Below are positions 1 through 6,722 of a DNA stretch of 10,261 nucleotides, piece after piece. Positions within the stretch are counted from its first letter, which is position 1; the number at the start of each line of letters is the position of its first letter. Under the pieces are notes generated by a model. That model was not told the origin of the DNA. It was given only the letters and a program-made list of their open reading frames with translations, and did no database searches. The position numbers and the translations under genes are program-made. The stretch is taken from NCBI GenBank assembly GCA_003695085.1, contig RFIV01000046.1, positions 1-10,261 on the forward strand, written 5' to 3'. The DNA comes from Gammaproteobacteria bacterium. Its GTDB lineage: Bacteria; Pseudomonadota; Gammaproteobacteria; Pseudomonadales; Oleiphilaceae.

Positions 1-636
1 AACTGGCCGGCCACCGTGGGTATCTTTACCGGCGTGTTTGCCAAGGAAGTTGTGGTCGGAACCCTGGACACCCTATACCGGGCGGCGGAGCCGGATGAGG
101 GAATGGAGCCCGGGTGGCAAGCTGTTCGGGCGGGGCTTGCCAGCGCGCTGGCCTCCGTTCCGGCCAACATGTCGGCCTTGGCAGACCAGATCCTGGACCC
201 GCTGGGTCTGGCGTCGGCCACGGCCGATGCCGCCAACACGGACCGGGCCATGTTCGGGCAGCTTCGTCAGGGCTTTCACAGCACCGGCGCGGCGCTGGCC
301 TATCTGGTCTTCATCCTGCTCTACACGCCCTGTCTGGCCACCCTGGGCGCGATGGTGCGTGAGCAGGGCGGGTTCTGGGCCGGATTTGCCGCGTTCTGGA
401 CACTGGCGGTAGCCTATGGCACCGCAGTCACGGTCTATCAGCTCGCCGGTCTGCAGGCGCATGTGCTGGCGTCACTGGGCAGCTGCCTGTTGGTGTTGGT
501 CGCACTGTCCGGGGTCTGGCGCCTGATGGTCCGCCTGGCTCGCCCGCGCGCGTCGCGTCTGATGCTGATTCCTGCACTGGCTATTGACGAAAGCCCGTCT
601 CAGGCCGAGCGCGTGGCCTCCAGTTGCTGCCGATAA
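1..636 (+). CDS. feoB: FeoB ferrous iron transporter, C-terminal part (5' end outside window)
   Basis: This is the last 211 residues of a FeoB-type Fe(II) transporter of the inner membrane. The frame is open from base 1 and stops at TAA 634-636. Two stretches match the FeoB gate domain: the opening run with FAKEVVVGTL (residues 13-22 of the fragment) and, at about residues 98-115, a membrane helix ILLYTPCLATLGAM. The latter corresponds to the Cys-containing pore motif (YxPC) of the second gate repeat. Two further hydrophobic helices follow at about 125-150 and 155-175, then a short basic, non-conserved cytoplasmic tail ending in SSCCR. The N-terminal G-protein domain and first gate repeat lie upstream of the window, so feoA linkage cannot be judged. 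The last 37 bases overlap the end of the convergent c-di-GMP gene. Identity as FeoB is confident; the exact role of the tail is unknown. Confidence 0.93.
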   Translation, partial: NWPATVGIFTGVFAKEVVVGTLDTLYRAAEPDEGMEPGWQAVRAGLASALASVPANMSALADQILDPLGLASATADAANTDRAMFGQLRQGFHSTGAALAYLVFILLYTPCLATLGAMVREQGGFWAGFAAFWTLAVAYGTAVTVYQLAGLQAHVLASLGSCLLVLVALSGVWRLMVRLARPRASRLMLIPALAIDESPSQAERVASSCCR

Positions 637-2858
637 CGCGAGAGCACGTCTTCTGCCGGCATCGGGCGTGCAAAGTAGTAGCCCTGAAAGCAGGTCAGGC
701 CGAGTCCGGCAAGAATGTTCACCTGCTCGGCCGTTTCCACCCCTTCGGCCACGAGATGGAAGCCAAAGCTGCGTGCCAGAGCGATAATGGCATCAATGAT
801 GGGTGATTCCGGTGAACGTTCGGACAATGTATCCACAAAGCTGCGGTCAATCTTGATTTCATCGACCGGAAAGTTCTTGAGATAGGCCAGTGAAGAGTAG
901 CCGGTTCCAAAGTCGTCGATGGACAGCTTGAAGCCGGCCTTGCGCAGGGCGCTCAGGTACTCACGGGTTTCCCGGGTGGGCTCGACCAGCAGGTGCTCGG
1001 TCAGCTCCAGCGTGAAACGTGAGGGCGGCACCCCTTCAGCCTCGACCACTTCAAGCGTGGTGGACAGCGGGTTGAACTGGAACTGGCTGGCACTGAGATT
1101 GATGGCCACCCGAAAATTTTCCGGCAAGGGGTGAACGGCATTAAGAGATTTCACGAAGTGGCAGGCGCAGCGCGTCACCACTTCCTGTAGCTGACCAATC
1201 AATCCGCACTGTTCGGCTACATGGATAAAGTGATCCGGGGTCAGCACACCCCGGGTCGGGTGTTGCCAGCGAACCAAGGCTTCCGCACCCGTCATGCACC
1301 CCCGGGCATTGACCTGCGGTTGAAATACGGCAAACAGCTCGTCGTTTTCCAGTGCGGCATGCAGCTCCTTTTCGGTGCGCAGGTAGAGATCCACTGCCTC
1401 CTGCAGGGCCGGGTCGTAGAAGGCGAAGGTGTTGCGGCCGCTCGACTTGGCATGATACATGGCGATGTCGGCCTGCCTGAGCAGCGTATCCAGGCTGCAG
1501 CTCTTTGCGTCAATCAATGCGATGCCGATGCTTCCGCCGATCCGATACTCGCTGCCTTCCAGAGCAAACGGGTGGGACAGCTCGTCCAGCACGCGCTGCG
1601 CAACCTCGGCGGCATGCTCGGCCATTTCAAACGGTTGTCCGGGCTCGTTGTCCAGCACAATGACGAACTCGTCGCCACCAATGCGGGCCACCATATCGGT
1701 GCCGCGCAGCAGGTGTTGCAGGCGGTCGGCAACCTGCACCAGCAGCTTGTCGCCGACACTGTGACCGAGGCTGTCATTGATGCGCTTGAAATGATCAAGG
1801 TCCAGATACAGGAGGGCACCCACGTCGTGATAGCGCTGGCTGTGCTCGCTGAGTGCCTGAAGCCGGTCATTGAGCATGCGACGGTTGGGCAGCATCGTCA
1901 GGGGGTCAAAGAACGCCAGCTTGCGGATCTGTGCCTCGGCCGTGTGGCGCTGGGTCACATCCCGGGCCACCCACAGCACATGACGGCGTTCAGGATGTGT
2001 CGCATCATAATGCTGGATCGGTGCCGTGCGGCCTTCGAAAATGCGCGCCTGTCCGCCGATCTCCAGACGATATTCAATGACCTGCTGGCGACCGGTCGCA
2101 AGCGTGCGGCGAATGACGCGCATCATGTCGGCGGCCGCATCTTGAGGCAGTACGTCACAGATCTTCCGCCCCAGCAGCTGATCAGCCGGCGTGTACAGCA
2201 AATGTTCATTGGCGCCATAAATCGCTTCGTACCGGCCGTCTTCATCGAGAATGAAGCCCAGGTCAGGCATCAGCCGGGTGAAAACACGGAGTTTCTCGTT
2301 GCTGGCCTGCAACTCGGCGACCAGCTGCTGTTCACGCCGCCTGGCCTGGTCCCGCTCAATCACGATTGCACACAAATCCGTGAACCGGTCGATCAGCTCA
2401 AGATGCCAGGGCGTCGGGGCCTTCACCTCTCCGTAGTAGATGGCAAAGGTGCCCAGCACGGTATCGTCATGCCCCCGGATCGGGGTGGACCAGCACGCGC
2501 GCAAGCCATGCGGCAACGCCAGTGCCTTGTAATCGGCCCATAGCGGGTCGTTTTCAATATCCGTGACAATGACCTGCTCTCGGCGGAAGGCGGCGGTGCC
2601 GCAGGAGCCTGTTATCGGGCCGATCTGTACACCGTCAATCGCCTGGCAGTAGTCGGCGGGCAAACTCGGAGCACCGCCGTGCCGCAGTCTGTCACCCTCC
2701 AGCAGCAACACCGAGCAACGGGCGTCATCCCGGGCGAGCGTGGCTTCCACGAACAGGCAGACCGAGTCGAGCGTTTCTCCCAGCGGCGCCCCCCGCGCGA
2801 TCTTTTCAATGATGGCCTGTTGTTCCGCCAGCAGGTGGTCGAATTGATCGGTGTTCAT
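600..2858 (-). CDS. GAF-PAS-GGDEF-EAL cyclic-di-GMP turnover protein
   Basis: A 752-residue cytoplasmic signalling protein with no membrane segment. In order it has a GAF domain (about 15-170, with GSCGTAA at 84-90), a short helical linker, a PAS domain (about 190-305), a GGDEF diguanylate cyclase domain (about 310-480) and an EAL phosphodiesterase domain (about 490-745). The GGDEF signature is intact at 394-398. An RxxD inhibitory-site motif (R385, D388) sits exactly five residues before it. The EAL domain keeps its metal and catalytic set: E526 in EAL, N587 in NLS, E618 and E621 in ELTE, D648-D649 in DDFGTG, K669, E705/E708 in EGVE, and Q725. Both activities are therefore possible on paper. 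In such hybrids one domain is often regulatory. The GAF and PAS domains probably sense a small ligand or redox state, not predictable here. ATG at 2856-2858 is preceded by GGAG at loose spacing. The 3' end overlaps feoB. Confidence 0.95.
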   Translation of the reverse strand: MNTDQFDHLLAEQQAIIEKIARGAPLGETLDSVCLFVEATLARDDARCSVLLLEGDRLRHGGAPSLPADYCQAIDGVQIGPITGSCGTAAFRREQVIVTDIENDPLWADYKALALPHGLRACWSTPIRGHDDTVLGTFAIYYGEVKAPTPWHLELIDRFTDLCAIVIERDQARRREQQLVAELQASNEKLRVFTRLMPDLGFILDEDGRYEAIYGANEHLLYTPADQLLGRKICDVLPQDAAADMMRVIRRTLATGRQQVIEYRLEIGGQARIFEGRTAPIQHYDATHPERRHVLWVARDVTQRHTAEAQIRKLAFFDPLTMLPNRRMLNDRLQALSEHSQRYHDVGALLYLDLDHFKRINDSLGHSVGDKLLVQVADRLQHLLRGTDMVARIGGDEFVIVLDNEPGQPFEMAEHAAEVAQRVLDELSHPFALEGSEYRIGGSIGIALIDAKSCSLDTLLRQADIAMYHAKSSGRNTFAFYDPALQEAVDLYLRTEKELHAALENDELFAVFQPQVNARGCMTGAEALVRWQHPTRGVLTPDHFIHVAEQCGLIGQLQEVVTRCACHFVKSLNAVHPLPENFRVAINLSASQFQFNPLSTTLEVVEAEGVPPSRFTLELTEHLLVEPTRETREYLSALRKAGFKLSIDDFGTGYSSLAYLKNFPVDEIKIDRSFVDTLSERSPESPIIDAIIALARSFGFHLVAEGVETAEQVNILAGLGLTCFQGYYFARPMPAEDVLSRYRQQLEATRSA

Positions 2859-2936
2859 GGGCAGTGCAGCTCCGCGGCTCCGCAGGGTGATTTCTACTCA
2901 GTTTAGTACATTTTTAGCATTTTGGGGTGGCCTTGA
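2859..2936 (-). promoter_or_regulatory. AT-rich spacer upstream of the GGDEF-EAL gene, possible promoter
   Basis: This 78-base gap separates the channel gene from the c-di-GMP gene on the same strand. Its middle (about 2893-2925) is strikingly AT-rich for this GC-rich window. On the minus strand it holds TACTAA and GCTAAA, either of which could be a -10 box, but no convincing -35 box stands at the right distance. No hairpin with a T-run ends the channel gene, so read-through is also possible. Nearer the start, GCGGAGC occurs twice in close tandem on the minus strand; the second copy supplies the GGAG that may act as ribosome binding site. Confidence 0.3.
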
Positions 2937-4004
2937 CTACGTATCCGAAGATTTGCGTGCATCGTTCAGTTCATCCCGGGCTGTTTCCAGCGTATCCAGA
3001 TAGGCCTCTATGCGCCGGATCGCCGTTTCAATCTGCTTGCGGGCATCACCTTCGGCATGATCCAGTCGTGCCTTGAGTTGCTTCAGTTTTTCCTTGAAGG
3101 CGGCTTTACGCTTGAGCAGGTCTTCCTTGGCCAGCACCGTATCGAAGGCGATATCTTCCACCTTGGGCGCGTCCGGCGCCTCGGGAACACGGGTCACGGG
3201 ATGCGGAATCAGGCGGGCATCGGGCGGAAGCGGACGCTGAGCCATGACATTGGGAGACATGATCTCGATGCCGGCACCGTGAAGTGCATCCAGCACTGCC
3301 GCGTGAAGGGCTGAACGCTTGCTCACCAGGTGCCCGATATCCTCCAGCAAACCGCTCACCCGGTATTGCACGCTGAAATCCCCCAGTGCTTCCACAATGA
3401 CGAAGGCCTCGGCCAGCTCGCAGGTTTCTGCGGCCTGCTTCAGCAACCGTTCGATTTCCAGGTGTGACACATCGTAGCCAATGGAAACCTGGCAGCTGAT
3501 GAGCGTGCCGCTGCTTCGGATGACACTCACTGGTGTCTGGACGAACAGGCTGTTGGGCAGCGACACGAATTCACGTGATTCAGTCTGGATCTCCGTATCC
3601 AGCAATCCTCGGTCGGCCACCCGGCCAAAGTGGTTCTGTACCCGGATGTAATCACCGATGCGAAAGGGGCGGGTGACGCGCAGCATGATCCCCGCCATGA
3701 TGTTGCTGAATATGGTGGTGGAGGAGAATGCGAAGGCGCCGGAGACCAGCAGCCCGACGAAGCCCAGAATCTGAGCGTGCATGCCCTCGGAGACAGGCAG
3801 CGCGAGGATGTTGGCGGTGATGGCGATCAGCGTCAGCCCCAGCATGATGAGCTGGCGGGCGAACTGCTTTTCAGCGGACAGGCTTTTGTGCCGGCCCAGC
3901 AGCGCCTGATGAAAGCCCCACAGTACGAGTATGCTGATGACCAGTGTTTCGGCCAGTGCATGCCAGGGGCGTGTCAGATCCAGAAGGCGTTCGAGGGTTT
4001 CCAT
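2937..4004 (-). CDS. MscS-family mechanosensitive channel with C-terminal coiled coil
   Basis: A 355-residue inner-membrane protein of the small-conductance mechanosensitive channel family. Hydrophobic helices lie at about 15-35, 50-70 and 76-110. The last is the pore-lining helix and runs into the MscS beta-domain signature, with NIMAGIMLRVTRPFRIGDYI at 101-120 and a typical PNSLF at 150-154. The alpha/beta vestibule domain follows to about 258. After a proline-rich linker (about 259-285), residues 288-350 form a highly charged heptad-like helix, a probable coiled coil that E. coli MscS does not have. The expected role is to release osmolytes when membrane tension rises, but family members with extra domains can differ. 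ATG at 4002-4004 has a good AAGGA site (complement of 4011-4016) and a promoter candidate just upstream. The same-strand c-di-GMP gene follows 78 bases downstream. The family is confident; gating behaviour is not. Confidence 0.93.
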   Translation of the reverse strand: METLERLLDLTRPWHALAETLVISILVLWGFHQALLGRHKSLSAEKQFARQLIMLGLTLIAITANILALPVSEGMHAQILGFVGLLVSGAFAFSSTTIFSNIMAGIMLRVTRPFRIGDYIRVQNHFGRVADRGLLDTEIQTESREFVSLPNSLFVQTPVSVIRSSGTLISCQVSIGYDVSHLEIERLLKQAAETCELAEAFVIVEALGDFSVQYRVSGLLEDIGHLVSKRSALHAAVLDALHGAGIEIMSPNVMAQRPLPPDARLIPHPVTRVPEAPDAPKVEDIAFDTVLAKEDLLKRKAAFKEKLKQLKARLDHAEGDARKQIETAIRRIEAYLDTLETARDELNDARKSSDT

Positions 4005-4030
4005 ACGTGTTCCTTGGGGGCGTCGTAAAC

Positions 4031-4059
4031 ACCCTAGCCAATCCCGTGCGCCCTGTCAC
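4031..4059 (-). promoter_or_regulatory. Candidate sigma70 promoter for the MscS-type channel gene
   Basis: On the minus strand a GTGACA box (complement of 4054-4059, five of six matches to TTGACA) is followed by a 17-base spacer and TAGGGT (complement of 4031-4036). That -10 box keeps the three most conserved positions (T1, A2, T6). Initiation would fall near 4024, leaving a leader of about 20 bases before the AAGGA ribosome binding site and ATG at 4004. Position and spacing are good; the -10 box is weak. Confidence 0.4.
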
Positions 4060-4061
4060 GC

Positions 4062-4091
4062 TTGAAGAGTGGTTCCTGATGCCCATATCAG
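4062..4091 (+). promoter_or_regulatory. Candidate promoter for the rhomboid-protease operon
   Basis: TTGAAG (4062-4067) and TATCAG (4086-4091) are separated by 18 bases and lie about 35 bases before the rhomboid start codon. Each box matches the sigma70 consensus at four of six positions, so the call is tentative. It is favoured by location: the rhomboid gene is the first gene of a + strand unit and diverges from the channel gene. The -10 box overlaps a perfect palindrome listed separately. Confidence 0.3.
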
Positions 4092-4092
4092 G
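4075..4092. promoter_or_regulatory. Palindrome CCTGAT-N6-ATCAGG, possible operator
   Basis: The half-sites CCTGAT (4075-4080) and ATCAGG (4087-4092) are perfect reverse complements around a six-base spacer, giving an 18-base dyad. It lies in the divergent spacer between the channel and rhomboid genes and overlaps the proposed -10 box of the rhomboid promoter. That is a classic place for a repressor site. No matching regulator gene is present in the window, and a single six-base dyad could be chance. Confidence 0.3.
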
Positions 4093-4125
4093 TAAGGTAC
4101 AGCAGTCTGTCCGGCGAGAGTATTC

Positions 4126-4851
4126 ATGTTCCCCATACGCGATTCCATTCCCAGTCGGTACGTGCCATGGATGACCTGGTTGCTGATCGGGATCAACAGC
4201 GCTGTATTCCTCTTTCAGATCTCCCTGCCACCTGAGTTGCAGGAACGCTTCATGTACGTCTTTGGCCTGGTGCCCGCCCGGTACTCCCATCCGGAATGGG
4301 CCATCTGGGCCGGCCTGGCACTGGATGACTACTGGCCCTTTGTGACCAGCATGTTCGTGCACGGAGGCTGGATGCATCTGATCGGCAACATGTGGACGCT
4401 CTGGATCTTCGGCGATAACGTGGAAGACCGCATGGGCCCCTGGCGCTTTCTGCTCTTCTACATCCTCTGCGGGCTGGCCGCCGCATGGGTGCATTATCTG
4501 CTCAATATCGACTCGCGGATCCCCACTGTCGGGGCATCGGGCGCCATTTCAGGTGTCCTGGGTGCCTACTTTCTGATGTTCCGCCACTCACAAATCATCA
4601 TGATGGTGCCGGTCCTGTTCATTCCGTTTTTCTTTGCCATTCCGGCCACGCTCTACCTGATCGGCTGGTTTGGCATGCAACTGTTGCCCGGGCTGGCCTC
4701 TCTGGTCATGCCAGCCAATGCAGGTGGGGTGGCCTGGTGGGCACATATCGGAGGCTTCGTGGCGGGTATGGCCGTCTACCGCCTGTTCCTGCATCCTTTG
4801 CGCAACTTGCGGTTCTATCGGGACGAAGTGTCCTGGCGCAGCTTTTTCTGA
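4126..4851 (+). CDS. Rhomboid-family intramembrane serine protease
   Basis: A 241-residue polytopic inner-membrane protein with about six transmembrane helices, the size of a minimal bacterial rhomboid. Rhomboids cleave transmembrane substrates within the lipid bilayer using a Ser-His dyad. Both are visible: S138 in GASGAISG (136-143) and H207 in WWAHIGGF (204-211). The family's HxxxxHLxxN-type motif on helix 2 is also present (H79, H84, N88), N88 probably helping form the oxyanion hole. Between helices 1 and 2 lies the characteristic L1 loop (about 35-68). The glycine-rich helix 6 (GGFVAGMAVY) packs as expected. ATG at 4126 has only a weak purine stretch (GCGAGAG) upstream, but the conserved domain begins within 15 residues, so the start fits. 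The SDH-type protease gene begins 17 bases after the stop, suggesting one transcript. Substrates cannot be predicted. Confidence 0.95.
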   Translation: MFPIRDSIPSRYVPWMTWLLIGINSAVFLFQISLPPELQERFMYVFGLVPARYSHPEWAIWAGLALDDYWPFVTSMFVHGGWMHLIGNMWTLWIFGDNVEDRMGPWRFLLFYILCGLAAAWVHYLLNIDSRIPTVGASGAISGVLGAYFLMFRHSQIIMMVPVLFIPFFFAIPATLYLIGWFGMQLLPGLASLVMPANAGGVAWWAHIGGFVAGMAVYRLFLHPLRNLRFYRDEVSWRSFF

Positions 4852-4857
4852 CTAGAC

Positions 4858-4862
4858 AGGAG
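4858..4862 (+). promoter_or_regulatory. Ribosome binding site that fixes the SDH-type protease start
   Basis: AGGAG lies six bases before ATG 4869. The same frame is open back to 4485, inside the rhomboid gene, but that upstream part only reads the rhomboid DNA out of frame. The strong site here, together with a hydrophobic anchor starting immediately after the ATG, supports 4869 as the true start. Confidence 0.75.
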
Positions 4863-4868
4863 ACTCGT

Positions 4869-5687
4869 ATGGATATCACACAGCTTTTCTGGTTGTTCTT
4901 CATCCTCACGGCCATCCAGCCGGTACTGCGCCAGCGTATGCTGGAAACGGCCCGCATCAAGGGCATCGCCAAGCTGGAAAAGGCACGCAAGAGCCGCGTC
5001 ATCATGATGGTACACCGGCAGGAGACCATGAGCCTGCTGGGTTTCCCGCTCATGCGCTTCATTGATGTGCAGGATTCGGAAGAAGTGCTGCGCGCCATTC
5101 ATCTGACAGACAAGGACGTACCCATTGATCTGGTCCTGCATACACCCGGCGGGCTGGTACTGGCCTCCGTACAGATAGCCCGGGCCCTCAAGCAGCATCC
5201 GGCACCGGTTCGGGTCATCGTGCCGCACTATGCCATGTCCGGCGGGACGCTGATTTCCCTCGCCGCAGATGAGATTATCATGGCCGAACATACCGTGCTC
5301 GGGCCGGTGGATCCTCAGCTCGGTCAATCCCCGGCAGCCTCCATTCTGCGCGCCGTGGAGAAAAAACCGACAGAGAAAGTGGATGATCAGACGCTCATCA
5401 TGGCGGATCAGGCACAGATGGCCATCAATCAGGTGCGCAGTGTGGTGCGTGAGCTGGTATCCGGCCGCATGGATGACGAGGCAGCAGAAGCGTTGGCGAA
5501 AAAGCTCTCCGAGGGCATCTGGACGCACGACTATCCCATCACGGCCCGCATGGCCCGCGAGCTGGGACTGAATGTCTCGACCGATATCCCGCCCGAATTC
5601 ATGGAGCTGATGACTCTTTATCCGCAGCCCGTGCGTCACAGTGGGGTCGAGTACCTGCCGGGTCGGCGAGTACTGGGTCAGAAGTAG
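4869..5687 (+). CDS. Membrane-anchored Clp-fold serine protease, SDH_sah (SDH proteinase) type
   Basis: A 272-residue protein resembling the family named after serine dehydrogenase proteinase, a branch of the ClpP/crotonase fold related to SppA. Residues 2-20 form a hydrophobic N-terminal anchor, followed by a basic helical stretch (21-45). The Clp-fold core shows HTPGG at 91-95, which matches the glycine-rich oxyanion loop of SppA/ClpP relatives. YAMSGGTLISLAADEI at 121-136 carries the probable nucleophile S124, and LGPVDPQLG lies at 144-152. Its arrangement suggests an oligomeric protease tethered to the inner membrane, probably facing the cytoplasm because no cleavable signal is seen. It lies 17 bases behind the rhomboid gene and is probably co-transcribed, hinting at a shared membrane-proteolysis role. 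It differs from SppA in being a single short domain. The family is fairly certain; catalytic partner residue and substrate are not. Confidence 0.85.
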   Translation: MDITQLFWLFFILTAIQPVLRQRMLETARIKGIAKLEKARKSRVIMMVHRQETMSLLGFPLMRFIDVQDSEEVLRAIHLTDKDVPIDLVLHTPGGLVLASVQIARALKQHPAPVRVIVPHYAMSGGTLISLAADEIIMAEHTVLGPVDPQLGQSPAASILRAVEKKPTEKVDDQTLIMADQAQMAINQVRSVVRELVSGRMDDEAAEALAKKLSEGIWTHDYPITARMARELGLNVSTDIPPEFMELMTLYPQPVRHSGVEYLPGRRVLGQK

Positions 5688-5706
5688 TTTCCGAATCTCC
5701 GCATCC

Positions 5707-5737
5707 GACTCAGGCGCGATCGGTGGCGACCTGAGTC
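5707..5737. terminator. Hairpin at the convergent gene ends, possible weak terminator
   Basis: GACTCAGG (5707-5714) and CCTGAGTC (5730-5737) form a perfect eight-base inverted repeat around 15 bases. Three more pairs (CGC with GCG) can form inside across a one-base bulge. It begins 20 bases after the SDH-type protease stop and overlaps the last codons of the convergent exporter gene. No T-run follows on either strand, so it is not a standard intrinsic terminator; it may stabilise 3' ends or be incidental. Confidence 0.3.
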
Positions 5738-6615
5738 CGCTTGCGGCCGAACAGGGCTGAGGGTGAGAACCCCGTCACCAGCATGGTGCCGCATATGACC
5801 AGTATGCCCCCGGCGACCGTGTGCCAGCCGACAGGCTCATCCAGAAACGTGTGGCCCCAGAGCATCCCGAAAAGCGGAATCAGGAACGTGACCGTCAGAG
5901 CGGAAGCCGGCCCGGCAATGGCAATGAGCCGGAAATACATCAGATAGGCCACACCACTGCACAACACCCCCAGCGCAAGTATGGCACCCATTACCTCGGT
6001 CGAGGGCAGGGTGGACGGCGGGTTGAGGGGCAGAAGGGGCATGAGTGCCAGGGTGGCCAGCCACATGCTCCCATGGGCGTTGTTGAAGGCGGAGACCTGT
6101 GGCGCCTGTCGAGCGTAGCAGGAGGCAATTCCATAGCATAGGGGTGCGGCGATGGCTGCCGCCAACGCCCAGAGCCCTTGATGCCCCTCCGGCAGATCGG
6201 TCAGCCCGACCAGCACCACCACGCCGACGACGCCCACAAGCATGCCCAGTGCCGCTCTGGGTGTGATGGCCTGGCGCGTCCAGATGGCCACCACCAGTGC
6301 CCCCCAGATAGGTGCCAGAGCATTCACGATGCTCAGAACCGAGGCAGAAAGGGTTTGTGCGGCGTAGTTGTAGAGCAGAAAGGGCAAGGCCGAGTTGATG
6401 ACACCCAGGATGGCGTAGTGCTTCCAGTGTGCCCGCAGCCGCAAAGGGCGTTTCAGCCACAGGGCCACTCCCATCAGGAAAATCGCCGCGAAGCCTACCC
6501 GGAGATCCGCAAGCCAGGCGGCATCCAGCACCGGGGCACTGATGCGCATGAACAGGAATGATGCACCCCAGATGGCGGCGAGCAGGATGAGTTGAGCAAA
6601 GGCAGGTGCAGTCAC
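5710..6615 (-). CDS. EamA/DMT-superfamily permease (RhaT/YdcZ-like exporter)
   Basis: A 301-residue inner-membrane protein with about ten transmembrane helices arranged as two EamA repeats (about 5-135 and 145-285), the usual size for drug/metabolite transporters. Family hallmarks are the opening LAAIWGASFLFMRIS (12-26), the second-repeat start around AAAIAAPLCYGIAS, and a segment GVAYLMYFRLIAIAG (221-235) followed by a proline-containing helix and FLDEPV. Members export amino acids, metabolites or toxic compounds; the substrate cannot be read from sequence. The frame is open upstream to 6867, but the first 84 codons there encode a hydrophilic, non-conserved stretch. I place the start at GTG (complement of 6613-6615), since the EamA fold begins at once and an AGGGAG site stands seven bases before it. 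The gene converges on the SDH-type protease with 22 bases between stops and diverges from the barrel gene. Confidence 0.9.
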   Translation of the reverse strand: MTAPAFAQLILLAAIWGASFLFMRISAPVLDAAWLADLRVGFAAIFLMGVALWLKRPLRLRAHWKHYAILGVINSALPFLLYNYAAQTLSASVLSIVNALAPIWGALVVAIWTRQAITPRAALGMLVGVVGVVVLVGLTDLPEGHQGLWALAAAIAAPLCYGIASCYARQAPQVSAFNNAHGSMWLATLALMPLLPLNPPSTLPSTEVMGAILALGVLCSGVAYLMYFRLIAIAGPASALTVTFLIPLFGMLWGHTFLDEPVGWHTVAGGILVICGTMLVTGFSPSALFGRKRTQVATDRA

Positions 6616-6622
6616 AGCAGAT

Positions 6623-6628
6623 CTCCCT
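6623..6628 (-). promoter_or_regulatory. Ribosome binding site that fixes the exporter GTG start
   Basis: CTCCCT on the + strand reads AGGGAG on the minus strand, seven bases before the GTG at 6615. It is the main reason to prefer this 301-residue start to the longer open frame beginning at 6867. Confidence 0.7.
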
Positions 6629-6651
6629 GATCGGTCTCGTGCAGGTGGTTC

Positions 6652-6680
6652 ACTATAACGAGGCGCCTGCCGGGTCACCA
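6652..6680 (-). promoter_or_regulatory. Candidate promoter for the exporter gene
   Basis: ACTATA at 6652-6657 reads TATAGT on the minus strand, five of six matches to the -10 consensus, 36 bases before the GTG start. The hexamer at 17 bases upstream (TGGTGA, complement of 6675-6680) is a poor -35 box. Position favours a real promoter, but a regulator or extended contacts would be needed. Confidence 0.35.
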
Positions 6681-6722
6681 CCCGAATCTTGTGCGTAGAT
6701 TCCGCAAAGTCGCATGTGCCGA

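Noticed and set aside
628..636. The FeoB C-terminal Cys-Cys pair as a metal-binding motif
   Set aside because: It lies in the tail that overlaps the convergent gene, where the sequence is constrained by the other strand; no conserved cysteine motif is evident around it.
1221..2543. A 440-codon open frame on the + strand, antisense to the GGDEF-EAL gene
   Set aside because: Its product has no recognisable domain, while the opposite strand encodes intact GAF, PAS, GGDEF and EAL motifs over the same bases. Long antisense frames are common in GC-rich DNA.
4485..4868. 128-codon upstream extension of the SDH-type protease frame
   Set aside because: It overlaps the well-conserved rhomboid gene in another frame and has no family resemblance; a strong AGGAG site precedes ATG 4869.
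4815..5639. A 274-codon minus-strand frame antisense to the SDH-type protease
   Set aside because: No recognisable motif, no start signals of note, and the + strand carries clear Clp-fold motifs.
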